Positions 1 to 6,540 are shown, counted from the first letter of the stretch. The stretch: 6,927 bases of DNA from Fimbriimonadales bacterium (GCA_026416655.1 JAOAES010000038.1:1-6927), one strand, 5' to 3'. Notes: generated by a model from the letters alone, not told the origin. Program-made: numbers and translations.

Positions 1-139
1 CAAGCTCGATTTCGGCGGTCTCCGTAGCGAGGTTCACGGTGGCGTGCTGCACGCCGGGTGTGCGCTGCAACACTTTCTCGACACGGCGCACACACGCCGC
101 GCAGGTCATGCCTTTAACTTTGAGGCGTTGCGTGGGCAT
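1..139 (-). CDS. Heavy-metal-associated (HMA) domain protein, N-terminal part; copper chaperone or CopA-type ATPase
   Basis: The first 46 codons of a gene that leaves the window at the left edge. The start is the ATG at 139-137. Translation begins MPTQRLKVKGMTCAACVRRV and continues with a typical HMA ferredoxin-like fold; GMTCAAC (residues 10-16) is the paired-cysteine site (C13, C16) that binds Cu(I) in CopZ chaperones and in N-terminal domains of copper P-type ATPases. The metal-binding loop and following helix (VEKVLQRTPGV) fit the family closely. The gene lies 18 nt downstream of the prepilin-like gene in the same direction, with no convincing Shine-Dalgarno in that gap. Whether it is a free ~70-residue chaperone or the start of a ~750-residue copper ATPase cannot be told from what is present. 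The HMA domain is certain; the full product is not. Confidence 0.85.
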   Translation of the reverse strand, partial: MPTQRLKVKGMTCAACVRRVEKVLQRTPGVQHATVNLATETAEIEL

Positions 140-157
140 CGAGGGAAATTGTACCTG

Positions 158-841
158 TCAATCGGTGCGCACATCTCGCATCCATTTCACATGCCCGTCC
201 AGAAACAGCCGATTCCGTCCGCCCCGATGTACCGCGCGCCCGCGCAAGGCAGGTTCGACGCTGCTAATCGTGCGGGGGAAGTACGGATCAACGGCGAGTT
301 CCACATCGCTTTGCCCCTCGGGACGCGCGTAAAACGCGCTGGGGTACGCTTGGAGGTCTGCCACCGCCTGGTCGGGCGTTTTGCCCCAGAAGTTGTCAGG
401 CGTAACGGGGTCATCCAGCCGGTCGAACCGCCACATCCAGTAGCGCGTCTGCCTGTCAGGGGCGACGGTCTGTTTCACCTGAACCGCCTCGCCCAGGAGG
501 CTCCCTGCTACGCTGGGACAGCTCCAGACTGCCCCGTTCCGTAGATACGGCTCCAGCACGATGCTCGCCCAGCCACAGCGTGGGTCGGACGGAGGCCAAC
601 TGCTCCAAGGGCGATAGCCCAGCGCGCGTTTCAGGTCGCGGCGGTCGGGCATCCGCTCGTCGTAGTCCTGCAGGTACATCCAAAACGCCTGCCCTATCTG
701 GCGTAGGTTCTGGGCGCAGGCGGCTTGACGCGCGCTCTCCCGTGCCTGCGCCAGCACGGGAAACAGGATCGCCGCGAGGATAGCGAGAATCGCAATCACG
801 ACGAGCAGCTCGATCAGTGTGAATCCCTGATGCGCTCGCAC
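158..841 (-). CDS. Type IV pilin/pseudopilin-like protein with prepilin leader and H-X9-DG C-terminus
   Basis: 227 residues with GTG as start; an in-frame TAG at 853-851 restricts the start to this neighbourhood, and GAGGT (857-853) lies 11 nt upstream. The N-terminus is a class III prepilin leader: MRAHQG, predicted peptidase cleavage after G6, then FTLIE with the conserved Glu at +5, followed by a hydrophobic helix to about residue 29. The C-terminus has H205, nine residues, then D215-G216 (FLDGHVKWM), the H-X9-DG motif of prepilin-type proteins (DUF1559-like) that are multiplied in Planctomycetota, Lentisphaerota and Armatimonadota. The middle is a Trp- and Tyr-rich globular domain with four cysteines (C42, C47, C89, C108). 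It is presumably processed by a prepilin peptidase and held in the inner membrane or assembled into a pseudopilus. Its exact role is unknown. No pilus or type II secretion genes adjoin it; the neighbours are galK and a copper-binding protein. Confidence 0.9.
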   Translation of the reverse strand: MRAHQGFTLIELLVVIAILAILAAILFPVLAQARESARQAACAQNLRQIGQAFWMYLQDYDERMPDRRDLKRALGYRPWSSWPPSDPRCGWASIVLEPYLRNGAVWSCPSVAGSLLGEAVQVKQTVAPDRQTRYWMWRFDRLDDPVTPDNFWGKTPDQAVADLQAYPSAFYARPEGQSDVELAVDPYFPRTISSVEPALRGRAVHRGGRNRLFLDGHVKWMRDVRTD

Positions 842-887
842 TACGCAATTCTACCTCAACAAGGCACACTTCCAAACCGGCGCGTCC

Positions 888-1997
888 TCATAAACACGCG
901 CTTGCTCCCCCTACCGCCTCGCATGCCCAGAAACGCGGTTCATAGGTCGTTCTTGCGCGGTAGAGACGCTCCGCCTCCGTCAGGAACTTTTCCACGTGCG
1001 TTTTTTCAACCAGCGCGATACATGCGCCGCCGAAGCCTGCGCCCGTCATGCGCGCGCCGATTGCCCCTGCCCGCAGGCACGCTTCGACCATCGCGTCCAG
1101 CTCGGCGCAGCTCACTTCGTAATCGTCGCGCAGGGAGGCGTGCGAGGCGAGCATGTGGTTCCGCACGCGCTTCGCGTCGGCATGGCGCAGCGCGGTCAAA
1201 AACTCCAGCACACGCGCATTCTCGCCAATCACATGGCGGGCGCGGCGACGGGCAGGCTCTTGAAGCAGGGGCAGGTAGAGCGCGGCTTGTTCCGGGCTGA
1301 CATCGCGCAGGGCGATTACTTCCTCGCCCAGCACCGTTTGCAACCCCTGCACCGCCTGCTCGCACTGTGCCCGGCGCAGGTTATACTCCGACTCGGCGAG
1401 GGCGCGCGGCTTGCCCGTGTCCGCCACCACTATCGCCCAGTCAGGGGGCAAGGCGACGCTTTGGGTGAATAGCGTGCGCGTGTCCAGAAACAGCGCATGC
1501 CCCGCTTCGCTCAGCAGGCTCGCCGCCTGATCCATCAGCCCGCACTGCACGCCTGCATACATCTGCTCCGCTCGCTGGCACAGTTGCGCAAGAATCAGCC
1601 TGTCCAACTGCAGGGCGTCCAGCGTGTCCCAAAGCACGGCGAACGCCGCCTCCAGCGCCGCGGAGGAGCTTAGCCCCGCACCCAGTGGCAAATCGCTACA
1701 AATCGTCGCGTCCACTCCGCGAAGCGTGCGCCCTGTGTGCTGCTGCAACGCCCAAGCGACGCCTACGACGTAGCGTATAAATCCCGCGGGCAAAGCGTCG
1801 GGGGGCGGGAGCTGCGCCAGGTCGAACTCCGCCTGCTCGTCCAGTGTGTCGGAATAGACGATGCAGCGCATGTCCTCGCGGAGCCGGGCATGGACGCGCG
1901 TTTCGAGGCTGATGGCAACGGGCAACACATAGCCGTCATTATAGTCGGTATGTTCGCCAATCAGGTTCACGCGCCCCGGCGCACGCACGCAGAGCAT
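888..1997 (-). CDS. galK: Galactokinase (GHMP kinase family)
   Basis: Phosphorylates alpha-D-galactose at C1 with ATP, the first committed step of the Leloir pathway, in the cytoplasm. 369 residues. The galactokinase signature GRVNLIGEHTDYNDGYVLP is at residues 8-26, with R9 as the catalytic-arginine counterpart. The GHMP ATP-binding loop LPLGAGLSSSAAL is at 103-115, the catalytic Asp is D156 in GLMDQ, and the third GHMP motif RMTGAGFGGA is at 316-325. The signature starts almost at the first residue, so the ~20-25-residue N-terminal extension of E. coli-type GalK is absent, as in short archaeal and Thermotoga-type enzymes. The start is backed by GGGAGGA (2011-2005) 7 nt upstream. Only 3 nt separate it from the preceding DUF2203 stop, so the two are probably translationally coupled. 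No galT, galE or galactose transporter is in view; substrate specificity rests on the signature. Confidence 0.97.
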   Translation of the reverse strand: MLCVRAPGRVNLIGEHTDYNDGYVLPVAISLETRVHARLREDMRCIVYSDTLDEQAEFDLAQLPPPDALPAGFIRYVVGVAWALQQHTGRTLRGVDATICSDLPLGAGLSSSAALEAAFAVLWDTLDALQLDRLILAQLCQRAEQMYAGVQCGLMDQAASLLSEAGHALFLDTRTLFTQSVALPPDWAIVVADTGKPRALAESEYNLRRAQCEQAVQGLQTVLGEEVIALRDVSPEQAALYLPLLQEPARRRARHVIGENARVLEFLTALRHADAKRVRNHMLASHASLRDDYEVSCAELDAMVEACLRAGAIGARMTGAGFGGACIALVEKTHVEKFLTEAERLYRARTTYEPRFWACEAVGGASACL

Positions 1998-2000
1998 GAT

Positions 2001-2408
2001 TCAGTCCTCCCAGAGCGGTTTGCGCCCACGAAAGCCCGCGTCGAGTTCGTGATAATACTGCACGCGCTCCTCACCCAGTCGCCAGCAGAGCATCACCTCA
2101 CGCCCTTCGCGCAGATGGGGGAAGTCCACGATACCCTGATCGATGTCCTTGATATAGACCCCCATCTGGTGGAGTTCGTCGACGGCTTTGTGGATTTCGC
2201 GCGCCACGTTCGATTCGCCCCATTCGGGATGTTTGCCGTTGGAGCGCTCGAGTCGGAGCAGTTCCATCTCCTTTTCGCCGTATTCTTCGCGCAGGCGTTG
2301 TAGCATTGCCTGCAAGCGCAGAAGCTTCACCCGGAGCTCGGGCAACAGCGCATTCGCCTCGCCGACGGTGAAATAGCGCTGGAAGGGCTTTCTCCGACGC
2401 TTGCGCAT
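2001..2408 (-). CDS. DUF2203 family protein
   Basis: A 135-residue protein matching DUF2203: RYFTVGEANALLPEL near the N-terminus (residues 11-25), a helical charged middle (about 26-57), then the conserved block MGVYIKDIDQGIVDFPHLRE (82-101) and LCWRLGEERVQYYHELDAGF (107-126), ending GRKPLWED. The function of the family is not established. I chose the ATG at 2408 because family similarity starts right after it and the upstream gene ends at 2419. An in-frame ATG at 2459 would give 152 residues but overlaps the ATPase gene by 41 nt and adds a non-family tail. Neither start has a Shine-Dalgarno sequence. A TATAAT hexamer ends 9 nt before the chosen ATG, which would suit leaderless expression. 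The stop lies 3 nt from galK, and the galK ribosome binding site sits inside the last codons of this gene. Confidence 0.85.
   Translation of the reverse strand: MRKRRRKPFQRYFTVGEANALLPELRVKLLRLQAMLQRLREEYGEKEMELLRLERSNGKHPEWGESNVAREIHKAVDELHQMGVYIKDIDQGIVDFPHLREGREVMLCWRLGEERVQYYHELDAGFRGRKPLWED
2005..2011 (-). promoter_or_regulatory. Ribosome binding site of galK
   Basis: GGGAGGA on the minus strand, 7 nt before the galK ATG and within the last codons of the DUF2203 gene. It supports the short galactokinase start and coupling of the two genes. Confidence 0.75.
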
Positions 2409-2417
2409 AGCGGGGGG

Positions 2418-2423
2418 ATTATA
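2418..2423 (-). promoter_or_regulatory. Possible -10 element directly before the DUF2203 start
   Basis: Minus-strand TATAAT at 2423-2418, followed by CCCCCCGCT and the ATG at 2408, overlapping the stop codon of the ATPase gene. The spacing would put transcription start at or next to the ATG, as in leaderless mRNAs, and the start has no Shine-Dalgarno. No -35 hexamer is visible at 16-19 nt upstream, so this may be chance. Confidence 0.4.
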
Positions 2424-4746
2424 CCCGCTTGTTGGAACCCGGCTTTCCTGAAAAGTCATACCGATACCACAGCAAGCGCAGCCCGTTCAGCACCACAATC
2501 AGCGTGCTGCCTTCATGCCCGACAACGCCGAGCGGCAGGCGCAGGTTCGCGACAAAAGTAAGGATGACCAGCGTGACAATCACGCCTGTCGCGAAGATGA
2601 GGTTCTGTTTCAGCACCTGCATCGCCCGTCGGCTGAGCGCCAGCGCGTAGGGCAGGTTGTTCAGGTCGTTTCCCACCAGCGCGACATCGGCGGTCTCTAA
2701 AGCGACGTCCGTGCCAGCGCCCATCGCGATTCCGACCTCCGCCGCTGCGAGCGCAGGGGCGTCGTTGACCCCATCGCCCACCATTGCCGTCGAGCCGTAC
2801 TCTGCGCTCAGTTGATGGAGTACTTCGAGCTTCTCATCAGGAAGCAGGTCTGCGAAGACGCGGTCGATGCCGGTCTGTTGAGCGACGGCGCGTGCAATCG
2901 GTTCGGCATCGCCGGTCAGCATCGCGACGCAGGGCACGCCGAGCGCGTGGAGCTGCGCTACCGCCTGTGCCGCTTCGGGGCGCACTTTATCCGCGGCGGC
3001 AGCCACCGCGAGGAACTGCCCGTTCGCCCATACAATCATCGCCGTGTTGCCCGCCGCGCGGAGTTGCTGAACGGCATGCTGCACTGCGTCGGGCACCGCT
3101 ACGGCTTCAAACAGGCGCTGGTTGCCGATACGCGCTTCAGAGCCGTCTTCCAGCGTCGCGACGATACCTTTGCCGGGAATCGCTTCCACGCGCTGCACAA
3201 GGCGTGGGGCGTAGCCGCGCGCTTCGGCGGCGCGCACCAACGCCTGCGCCAGTGGATGCTCCGAGCGCGACTCCACATCGGCAATCACCTGCCACGCTGC
3301 CGCCTCCGATACGCCCTCCATCAGAACCAGTTCCGTGAACTCCAGCTTGCCTTCGGTCAGCGTGCCCGTTTTGTCGATGGCGATTGCCTGCACGGTTGCC
3401 AGACGCTCGATCGGCTCGCCCCCTTTGAACAGCACGCCGCGTCGCGCCGCGTTGGCAATCGCGCTCAGCAGCGTGGCGGGCGTGCTAATCACCAGGGCGC
3501 AGGGCGAGGCGACCACAAGCAGCGTCATCGCGCGATAAAAGGCGTCCGCAAAGTTCCAGCCGAGCAGGGGCAGTCCCAGCGCAACCAGCGCCGCGCCGCC
3601 GATAACAGCGAGCGCGTAGCGCTGCTCGAACCGCTCCAGCCAGCGTTGTGTGCGGGCTTTCTGCTCCTGCGCCTGCTCCACCAAACGCATAATCCGATGA
3701 AGGAGCGTCTCGGTGGCGGGGGCACGCACCTCGATTTCCAAAGTGCCGTTGCCATTAATCGTACCGGCGTACACGGGGTCGCCTACGGCTTTTCGCACAG
3801 GCACACTCTCTCCCGTGATGGGCGACTGGTCCACATGCGACTCGCCCTGCATTACCACGCCGTCGGTGGGGATACGGTCGCCCGGGCGGGTTAGCACAAG
3901 GTCGCCCACCTGCAACTCTTCCACCGGGACGGTCTCGACGCCCGTGGGGGTAATGCGCAACGCCGTGTCGGGCTGCAACGCCATTAGGGCGCGCACCGCA
4001 CGGCGACTCCGCGCGAGCGCATAGTTCTGGAGCGTGTTCGACATCGAGAACAGGAAGAGCAGGGTTGCGCCTTCGGGAGCCTCGCCGACGATTGCCGCGC
4101 CTATCGCCGCCGCAATCATCAGGAAGTTCACATCGATCCGTCGTTCGCGCAGGGTCTGGTAGCCGTCGATGACGCCGAAGTAGCCCCCGGCGAGGTAAGC
4201 AAGGGCATAAGCCACGTTCGCGAGGCTCGCCTGCCCCTGCCAGCGCAGCAGCCCGCCAACGACAAGCATCAACAGGGTCAGTCCCGACAGAATCGGCTCC
4301 CAGAGTGCGCGACTTTGCCAGAGAGGGACGGGGCGCTCAATCGCCTTCACGCGGCGTAAGAGGCGGTCGGTCGGCTCGGAGAGCGCGTTCTCTTGCTCAA
4401 TCGTGAGCGTCTCACCGTCGAAGTGGGCGCGATATGCAACGCCGTTGAGTTGCCAGCGTTTGCCGTGCCGTGCCACACTGGGGCACGCGGCACATACACC
4501 TGCCTCAGGGTCGCGCAGACTACAGGTCGGAATACGCTCGCCTAACTCGCGCAACAGCGGCTCGGCAGCACGCTGCGCTTCTTCGTCGCTAATCAGTTTC
4601 GAGTCGTACTCCAGCTCCACCGTGTCGGTCTTATAGCGGTATCGAATGCGCCGCACCCCCCTGTGCGCCAGCGCCACCTTCGCCATCTCGTCGGCACACG
4701 AGTCGGCTTCCGCGATGCGCTGGCGAATGTAGCGAATGACGCCCAT
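2419..4746 (-). CDS. P1B-type (P1B-4-like) heavy-metal efflux ATPase
   Basis: ATP-driven inner-membrane exporter of a divalent metal, 775 residues. Visible in order: an HMA-like N-terminal fold without the CxxC site (1-70); a cysteine cluster C75, C85, C88; a membrane pair near 148-195; a second pair near 205-240; actuator TGES (311-314); membrane helices near 383-398 and 405-425 carrying S414-P415-C416; phosphorylation site D458-KTGT; H497-P498 in the ATP-binding domain; TGD (611-613); MVGDGVNDAP (655-664); and last helices with H744-EGST. SPC plus HEG(G/S)T marks the P1B-4 class (CoaT, CtpD, PfeT/FrvA), known for Co(II), Fe(II), Zn(II) or Ni(II). CPC of copper and zinc exporters is absent. 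The start is the ATG at 4746, which overlaps the regulator's TGA (TGATG) and has AGGAGAG 6 nt upstream; a longer reading from 4788 adds 14 non-family residues. Pairing with a PerR-like regulator points to Fe(II) efflux, by inference. Confidence 0.95.
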   Translation of the reverse strand: MGVIRYIRQRIAEADSCADEMAKVALAHRGVRRIRYRYKTDTVELEYDSKLISDEEAQRAAEPLLRELGERIPTCSLRDPEAGVCAACPSVARHGKRWQLNGVAYRAHFDGETLTIEQENALSEPTDRLLRRVKAIERPVPLWQSRALWEPILSGLTLLMLVVGGLLRWQGQASLANVAYALAYLAGGYFGVIDGYQTLRERRIDVNFLMIAAAIGAAIVGEAPEGATLLFLFSMSNTLQNYALARSRRAVRALMALQPDTALRITPTGVETVPVEELQVGDLVLTRPGDRIPTDGVVMQGESHVDQSPITGESVPVRKAVGDPVYAGTINGNGTLEIEVRAPATETLLHRIMRLVEQAQEQKARTQRWLERFEQRYALAVIGGAALVALGLPLLGWNFADAFYRAMTLLVVASPCALVISTPATLLSAIANAARRGVLFKGGEPIERLATVQAIAIDKTGTLTEGKLEFTELVLMEGVSEAAAWQVIADVESRSEHPLAQALVRAAEARGYAPRLVQRVEAIPGKGIVATLEDGSEARIGNQRLFEAVAVPDAVQHAVQQLRAAGNTAMIVWANGQFLAVAAAADKVRPEAAQAVAQLHALGVPCVAMLTGDAEPIARAVAQQTGIDRVFADLLPDEKLEVLHQLSAEYGSTAMVGDGVNDAPALAAAEVGIAMGAGTDVALETADVALVGNDLNNLPYALALSRRAMQVLKQNLIFATGVIVTLVILTFVANLRLPLGVVGHEGSTLIVVLNGLRLLWYRYDFSGKPGSNKRV

Positions 4747-5189
4747 CACGCGCTCTCCTGTTGGCTCAGTGAACCGTTCACACGGCACTCAGGGCACAAT
4801 CCGTAATAGACAATCCGCGCGCCCTGAATCTCGTACCCCGAACGCTGCTCCACCTGCTGTTGCACCATGTCGATCAGGCTCTCGTCGAAGTCGGCTACGC
4901 GATGGCACTTCGTGCAGACAAGGTTGATGTGTGGCGACAGGTCGGCGTCGAAATGCTCCGCGCCGTCGCCCGCATCGCCTAATGTATGCACCAGCCCCAT
5001 CGATTTCAGCACATGGAGCGTCTTGTAGACGGTAGCCAGGCTGAGCGTTGGGAACTGGGGCAGCAACTGATGATAAATCATCATCGCGGTCGGGTGGTCT
5101 TTACTCTCGGCGAGAATCTTGCAGATGGCGACACGCTGCGGCGTGAGACGCAGCCCTGCCTGTTTCAACCCGATAGTCAATCGGTTCAT
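4746..5189 (-). CDS. Fur-family metalloregulator, PerR-like
   Basis: 147-residue DNA-binding repressor of the Fur superfamily. The winged-helix domain spans 1-75 (LRLTPQRVAI at 13-22; recognition helix region SLATVYKTLHVLKSMGLV at 50-67) and the dimerization domain follows. Two CxxC pairs (C92/C95 and C132/C135) form the structural zinc site. Aligned by eye to Bacillus PerR, the regulatory ligands are H32 (H37), D81 (D85), H87 (H91) and D100 (D104); the fifth, H93, is replaced by N89. Asp rather than Glu at D100 is the PerR-like state, associated with peroxide sensing through Fe-catalysed histidine oxidation. The start at 5189 is chosen because GGAGGGAG lies 3 nt upstream and the promoter lies at 5226-5255; a longer frame from 5255 would begin inside that promoter. 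The stop overlaps the ATPase ATG, so it most likely controls that exporter. The metal sensed is inferred. Confidence 0.94.
   Translation of the reverse strand: MNRLTIGLKQAGLRLTPQRVAICKILAESKDHPTAMMIYHQLLPQFPTLSLATVYKTLHVLKSMGLVHTLGDAGDGAEHFDADLSPHINLVCTKCHRVADFDESLIDMVQQQVEQRSGYEIQGARIVYYGLCPECRVNGSLSQQESA
4753..4759 (-). promoter_or_regulatory. Ribosome binding site of the metal ATPase
   Basis: AGGAGAG on the minus strand, 6 nt before the ATG at 4746 and inside the last codons of the regulator gene. Together with the TGATG stop/start overlap it fixes the ATPase start and indicates translational coupling. Confidence 0.75.
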
Positions 5190-5192
5190 ATA

Positions 5193-5200
5193 CTCCCTCC
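5193..5200 (-). promoter_or_regulatory. Ribosome binding site of the PerR-like regulator
   Basis: GGAGGGAG on the minus strand, 3 nt before the ATG at 5189. It decides the start against the longer frame opening at 5255, which lacks a comparable site and lies in the promoter. Confidence 0.75.
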
Positions 5201-5225
5201 AGTAGAAAACCGTTCTCCAAAGCAA

Positions 5226-5255
5226 ATTATACTCCAGAAGAATCGGGAATGTCAA
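5226..5255 (-). promoter_or_regulatory. Sigma-70-type promoter of the regulator/ATPase operon
   Basis: Minus strand: consensus -35 TTGACA at 5255-5250, an 18-nt spacer, and consensus -10 TATAAT at 5231-5226. Transcription would start near 5219, giving a leader of about 30 nt that holds the regulator's ribosome binding site. Both hexamers match the consensus perfectly, so basal strength should be high and a repressor would be expected. I could not find a clear PerR or Fur box (7-1-7 dyad) over it, so autoregulation is only an inference. Confidence 0.75.
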
Positions 5256-5286
5256 GGAGGCTGATGTTATTCCCGCGAAGAATCAT

Positions 5287-5374
5287 ACAGCGAGGTCCGA
5301 CGGCGTCCCCGCCGTCGCGCACGCACTGTTCAAAGCAAGGAACACGACGGCGGGGACGCCGTCGGATCTTCTGT
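5287..5374. repeat. Long inverted repeat of nested palindromes (REP/BIME- or MITE-like)
   Basis: Arms 5296-5317 and 5345-5366 are perfect 22-nt reverse complements. Outward pairing continues with G-T wobbles and one bulged base to ACAG (5287-5290) and CTGT (5371-5374). Inward, TGTTC (5327-5331) pairs with GAACA (5340-5344), leaving a 9-nt bulge on the left strand. Each arm is also a hairpin by itself: CGACGGCG and CGCCGTCG around a 4-nt loop (5298-5317 and 5345-5364). Two inverted GC-rich palindromic units with a short spacer is the layout of paired REP elements; a small non-autonomous transposon or a structured RNA is also possible. No T-run follows on either strand, so it is a poor intrinsic terminator. 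No clear target-site duplication is seen. Confidence 0.85.
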
Positions 5375-5422
5375 CCCGCCTCAATAGTATCATATTTCGT
5401 GGGGAACACTTACTATTCCGAA

Positions 5423-5451
5423 TTGCCGCAGAACACTCGCCCACTCAAAAT
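5423..5451 (+). promoter_or_regulatory. Weak candidate promoter for cas1-cas2
   Basis: TTGCCG (5423-5428), a 17-nt spacer and CAAAAT (5446-5451), each matching 4 of 6 consensus bases, about 60 nt ahead of the cas1 start. It is the best pair I could find in the plus direction, but it is weak and may be chance. Confidence 0.25.
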
Positions 5452-5511
5452 GCACTGGAACTTTTACTGTTTTCTGTGCGTATCGATTCTTCGCTGTCAG
5501 AAGGGGGATTC

Positions 5512-6540
5512 ATGAGCTACGAACTCAACAACACCATCTACATCACGCTGGAGCACGCCCATCTACGCCTGAGCAACGAGAATCTGGTGATTGAGCATCC
5601 CGACTCCTCGTTGCGGTATGTGCCGCTGCATCATCTGGAGGCGATTGTGCTGCTGGGCAACATTCAGGTCAGCTCGCCCCTGATTGCCTACTGCGCTGCG
5701 AACGGCGTCGCCCTCGTGTGGATGGATCAGTACGGGCGGTTTCGAGGAAGACTGGAGGGCGTCGAGAGCGGGAATGTGATGTTGCGTCGGGCGCAGCACC
5801 TCGCGCTCTCCGACCCCGAGCGCACTCTCAGCCTCGCCAAGCAGTTCATCGCAGGCAAAATCCAGAACCAAATCCAAGTACTAAACCGCCATATACGCGA
5901 GTATCTGCAGAACGCCGCGCCGCTGGAACGAGCCGTCGAACAGCTCGGACGCTACCTCGAGCAAGTTCCTGACGCGCGCACGCTTGATGACCTGCGCGGC
6001 GTGGAGGGCGGCGCGTCGCGCGTCTACTTCGGGCACTTCGACCGGCTGATTCGCGTGCAGCGCGAGGCGTTCCGCTTTCAGGGGCGTAATCGCCGTCCCC
6101 CGCAAGACCGCACGAACGCGCTCCTCTCGTTCCTCTACACCGTCTACTGCCAGGACTACTGCAGCGCCGCGCAAGCCGCTGGGCTGGACTATCAGGTGGG
6201 TTACCTGCACGCCCTTCGGTCAGGACGCCCCGCCCTCGCCTTAGACCTGATGGAGGAGATGCGCCCTGCCTTCATCGACCGCCTGGCGTTGCGCCTGATT
6301 AACCAGGGTCAGGTGCGTGCAGACCATTTCGAGTCGCGTGGAGCGAACGCCGTATACCTCAATCCAGCGGGGCGACGCCTGGTGCTGCAGGCGTATCAGG
6401 AGCGCAAGCGCGAGACCGTGCAGCACCCCGACGCCGCCGAACCCGTGCCGTGGGGACTTATCCCCCATCTGCAGGCGCGCCGACTCGCCCGCGCCCTGCG
6501 CGGCGATGCACCCTACTACGAGCCGTTCATTATCCGCTAA
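5512..6540 (+). CDS. cas1: CRISPR-associated endonuclease Cas1, subtype I-C type
   Basis: Metal-dependent integrase subunit of the Cas1-Cas2 complex that inserts new spacers into a CRISPR array. 342 residues, normal for I-C Cas1. The N-terminal beta domain (about 1-85) includes VPLHHLEAIVLLG and GRFRGRLEG; the conserved SGNVMLRRAQ is at 86-95, and a helical catalytic domain follows with GVEGGASRVYF, RPPQDRTNALLSFLYT, GYLHALRSGRPALALDLMEE and IPHLQARRLARALRGD. The expected active-site residues are present: E165, H233, and D245/E248 in DLMEE. The start is the ATG at 5512, with AAGGGGG 4 nt upstream; an in-frame ATG at 5476 would add 12 residues unlike the family. cas2 follows after 15 nt. In standard I-C loci cas4 and the effector genes lie directly upstream; here the upstream gene is a divergent metal regulator. 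The subtype is assigned by sequence style from memory. Confidence 0.96.
   Translation: MSYELNNTIYITLEHAHLRLSNENLVIEHPDSSLRYVPLHHLEAIVLLGNIQVSSPLIAYCAANGVALVWMDQYGRFRGRLEGVESGNVMLRRAQHLALSDPERTLSLAKQFIAGKIQNQIQVLNRHIREYLQNAAPLERAVEQLGRYLEQVPDARTLDDLRGVEGGASRVYFGHFDRLIRVQREAFRFQGRNRRPPQDRTNALLSFLYTVYCQDYCSAAQAAGLDYQVGYLHALRSGRPALALDLMEEMRPAFIDRLALRLINQGQVRADHFESRGANAVYLNPAGRRLVLQAYQERKRETVQHPDAAEPVPWGLIPHLQARRLARALRGDAPYYEPFIIR

Larger units (their letters stand above)
5190..5511. other. Divergent intergenic region between the regulator and cas1
   Basis: 322 nt without a convincing gene. From left to right it holds the regulator's ribosome binding site and promoter (5193-5255), a large inverted repeat (5287-5374), an AT-richer stretch (about 5380-5490) with no strong promoter, and the cas1 ribosome binding site (AAGGGGG at 5501-5507). 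Short open frames here (for example on the minus strand from 5409) are arginine-rich readings through the repeat and are not supported as genes. Confidence 0.8.

Noticed and set aside
44..544. A 166-codon plus-strand open frame at the left edge
   Set aside because: It is antisense to the HMA protein and the prepilin-like gene, both recognised by motif.
1737..2303. A 188-codon plus-strand open frame
   Set aside because: It runs antisense across the start of galK and most of the DUF2203 gene, has no ribosome binding site, and has no recognisable domain.
2812..3894. A 360-codon open frame on the plus strand
   Set aside because: It lies wholly antisense to the clearly recognised metal ATPase, its translation is arginine- and histidine-rich with no family resemblance, and long antisense frames are expected in GC-rich coding DNA.
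4746..4788. Longer N-terminus for the ATPase starting at 4788
   Set aside because: The extra 14 residues are a reading of the regulator's 3' end in another frame; the ATG at 4746 has a good ribosome binding site and the stop/start overlap.
5190..5255. Longer N-terminus for the PerR-like regulator starting at 5255
   Set aside because: It would start within the -35 hexamer of a consensus promoter; the ATG at 5189 follows GGAGGGAG and matches usual Fur-family length.
5190..5290. PerR/Fur operator over the regulator's promoter
   Set aside because: I looked for a TTATAAT-type 7-1-7 dyad around TATAAT and found no second half-site good enough to report.
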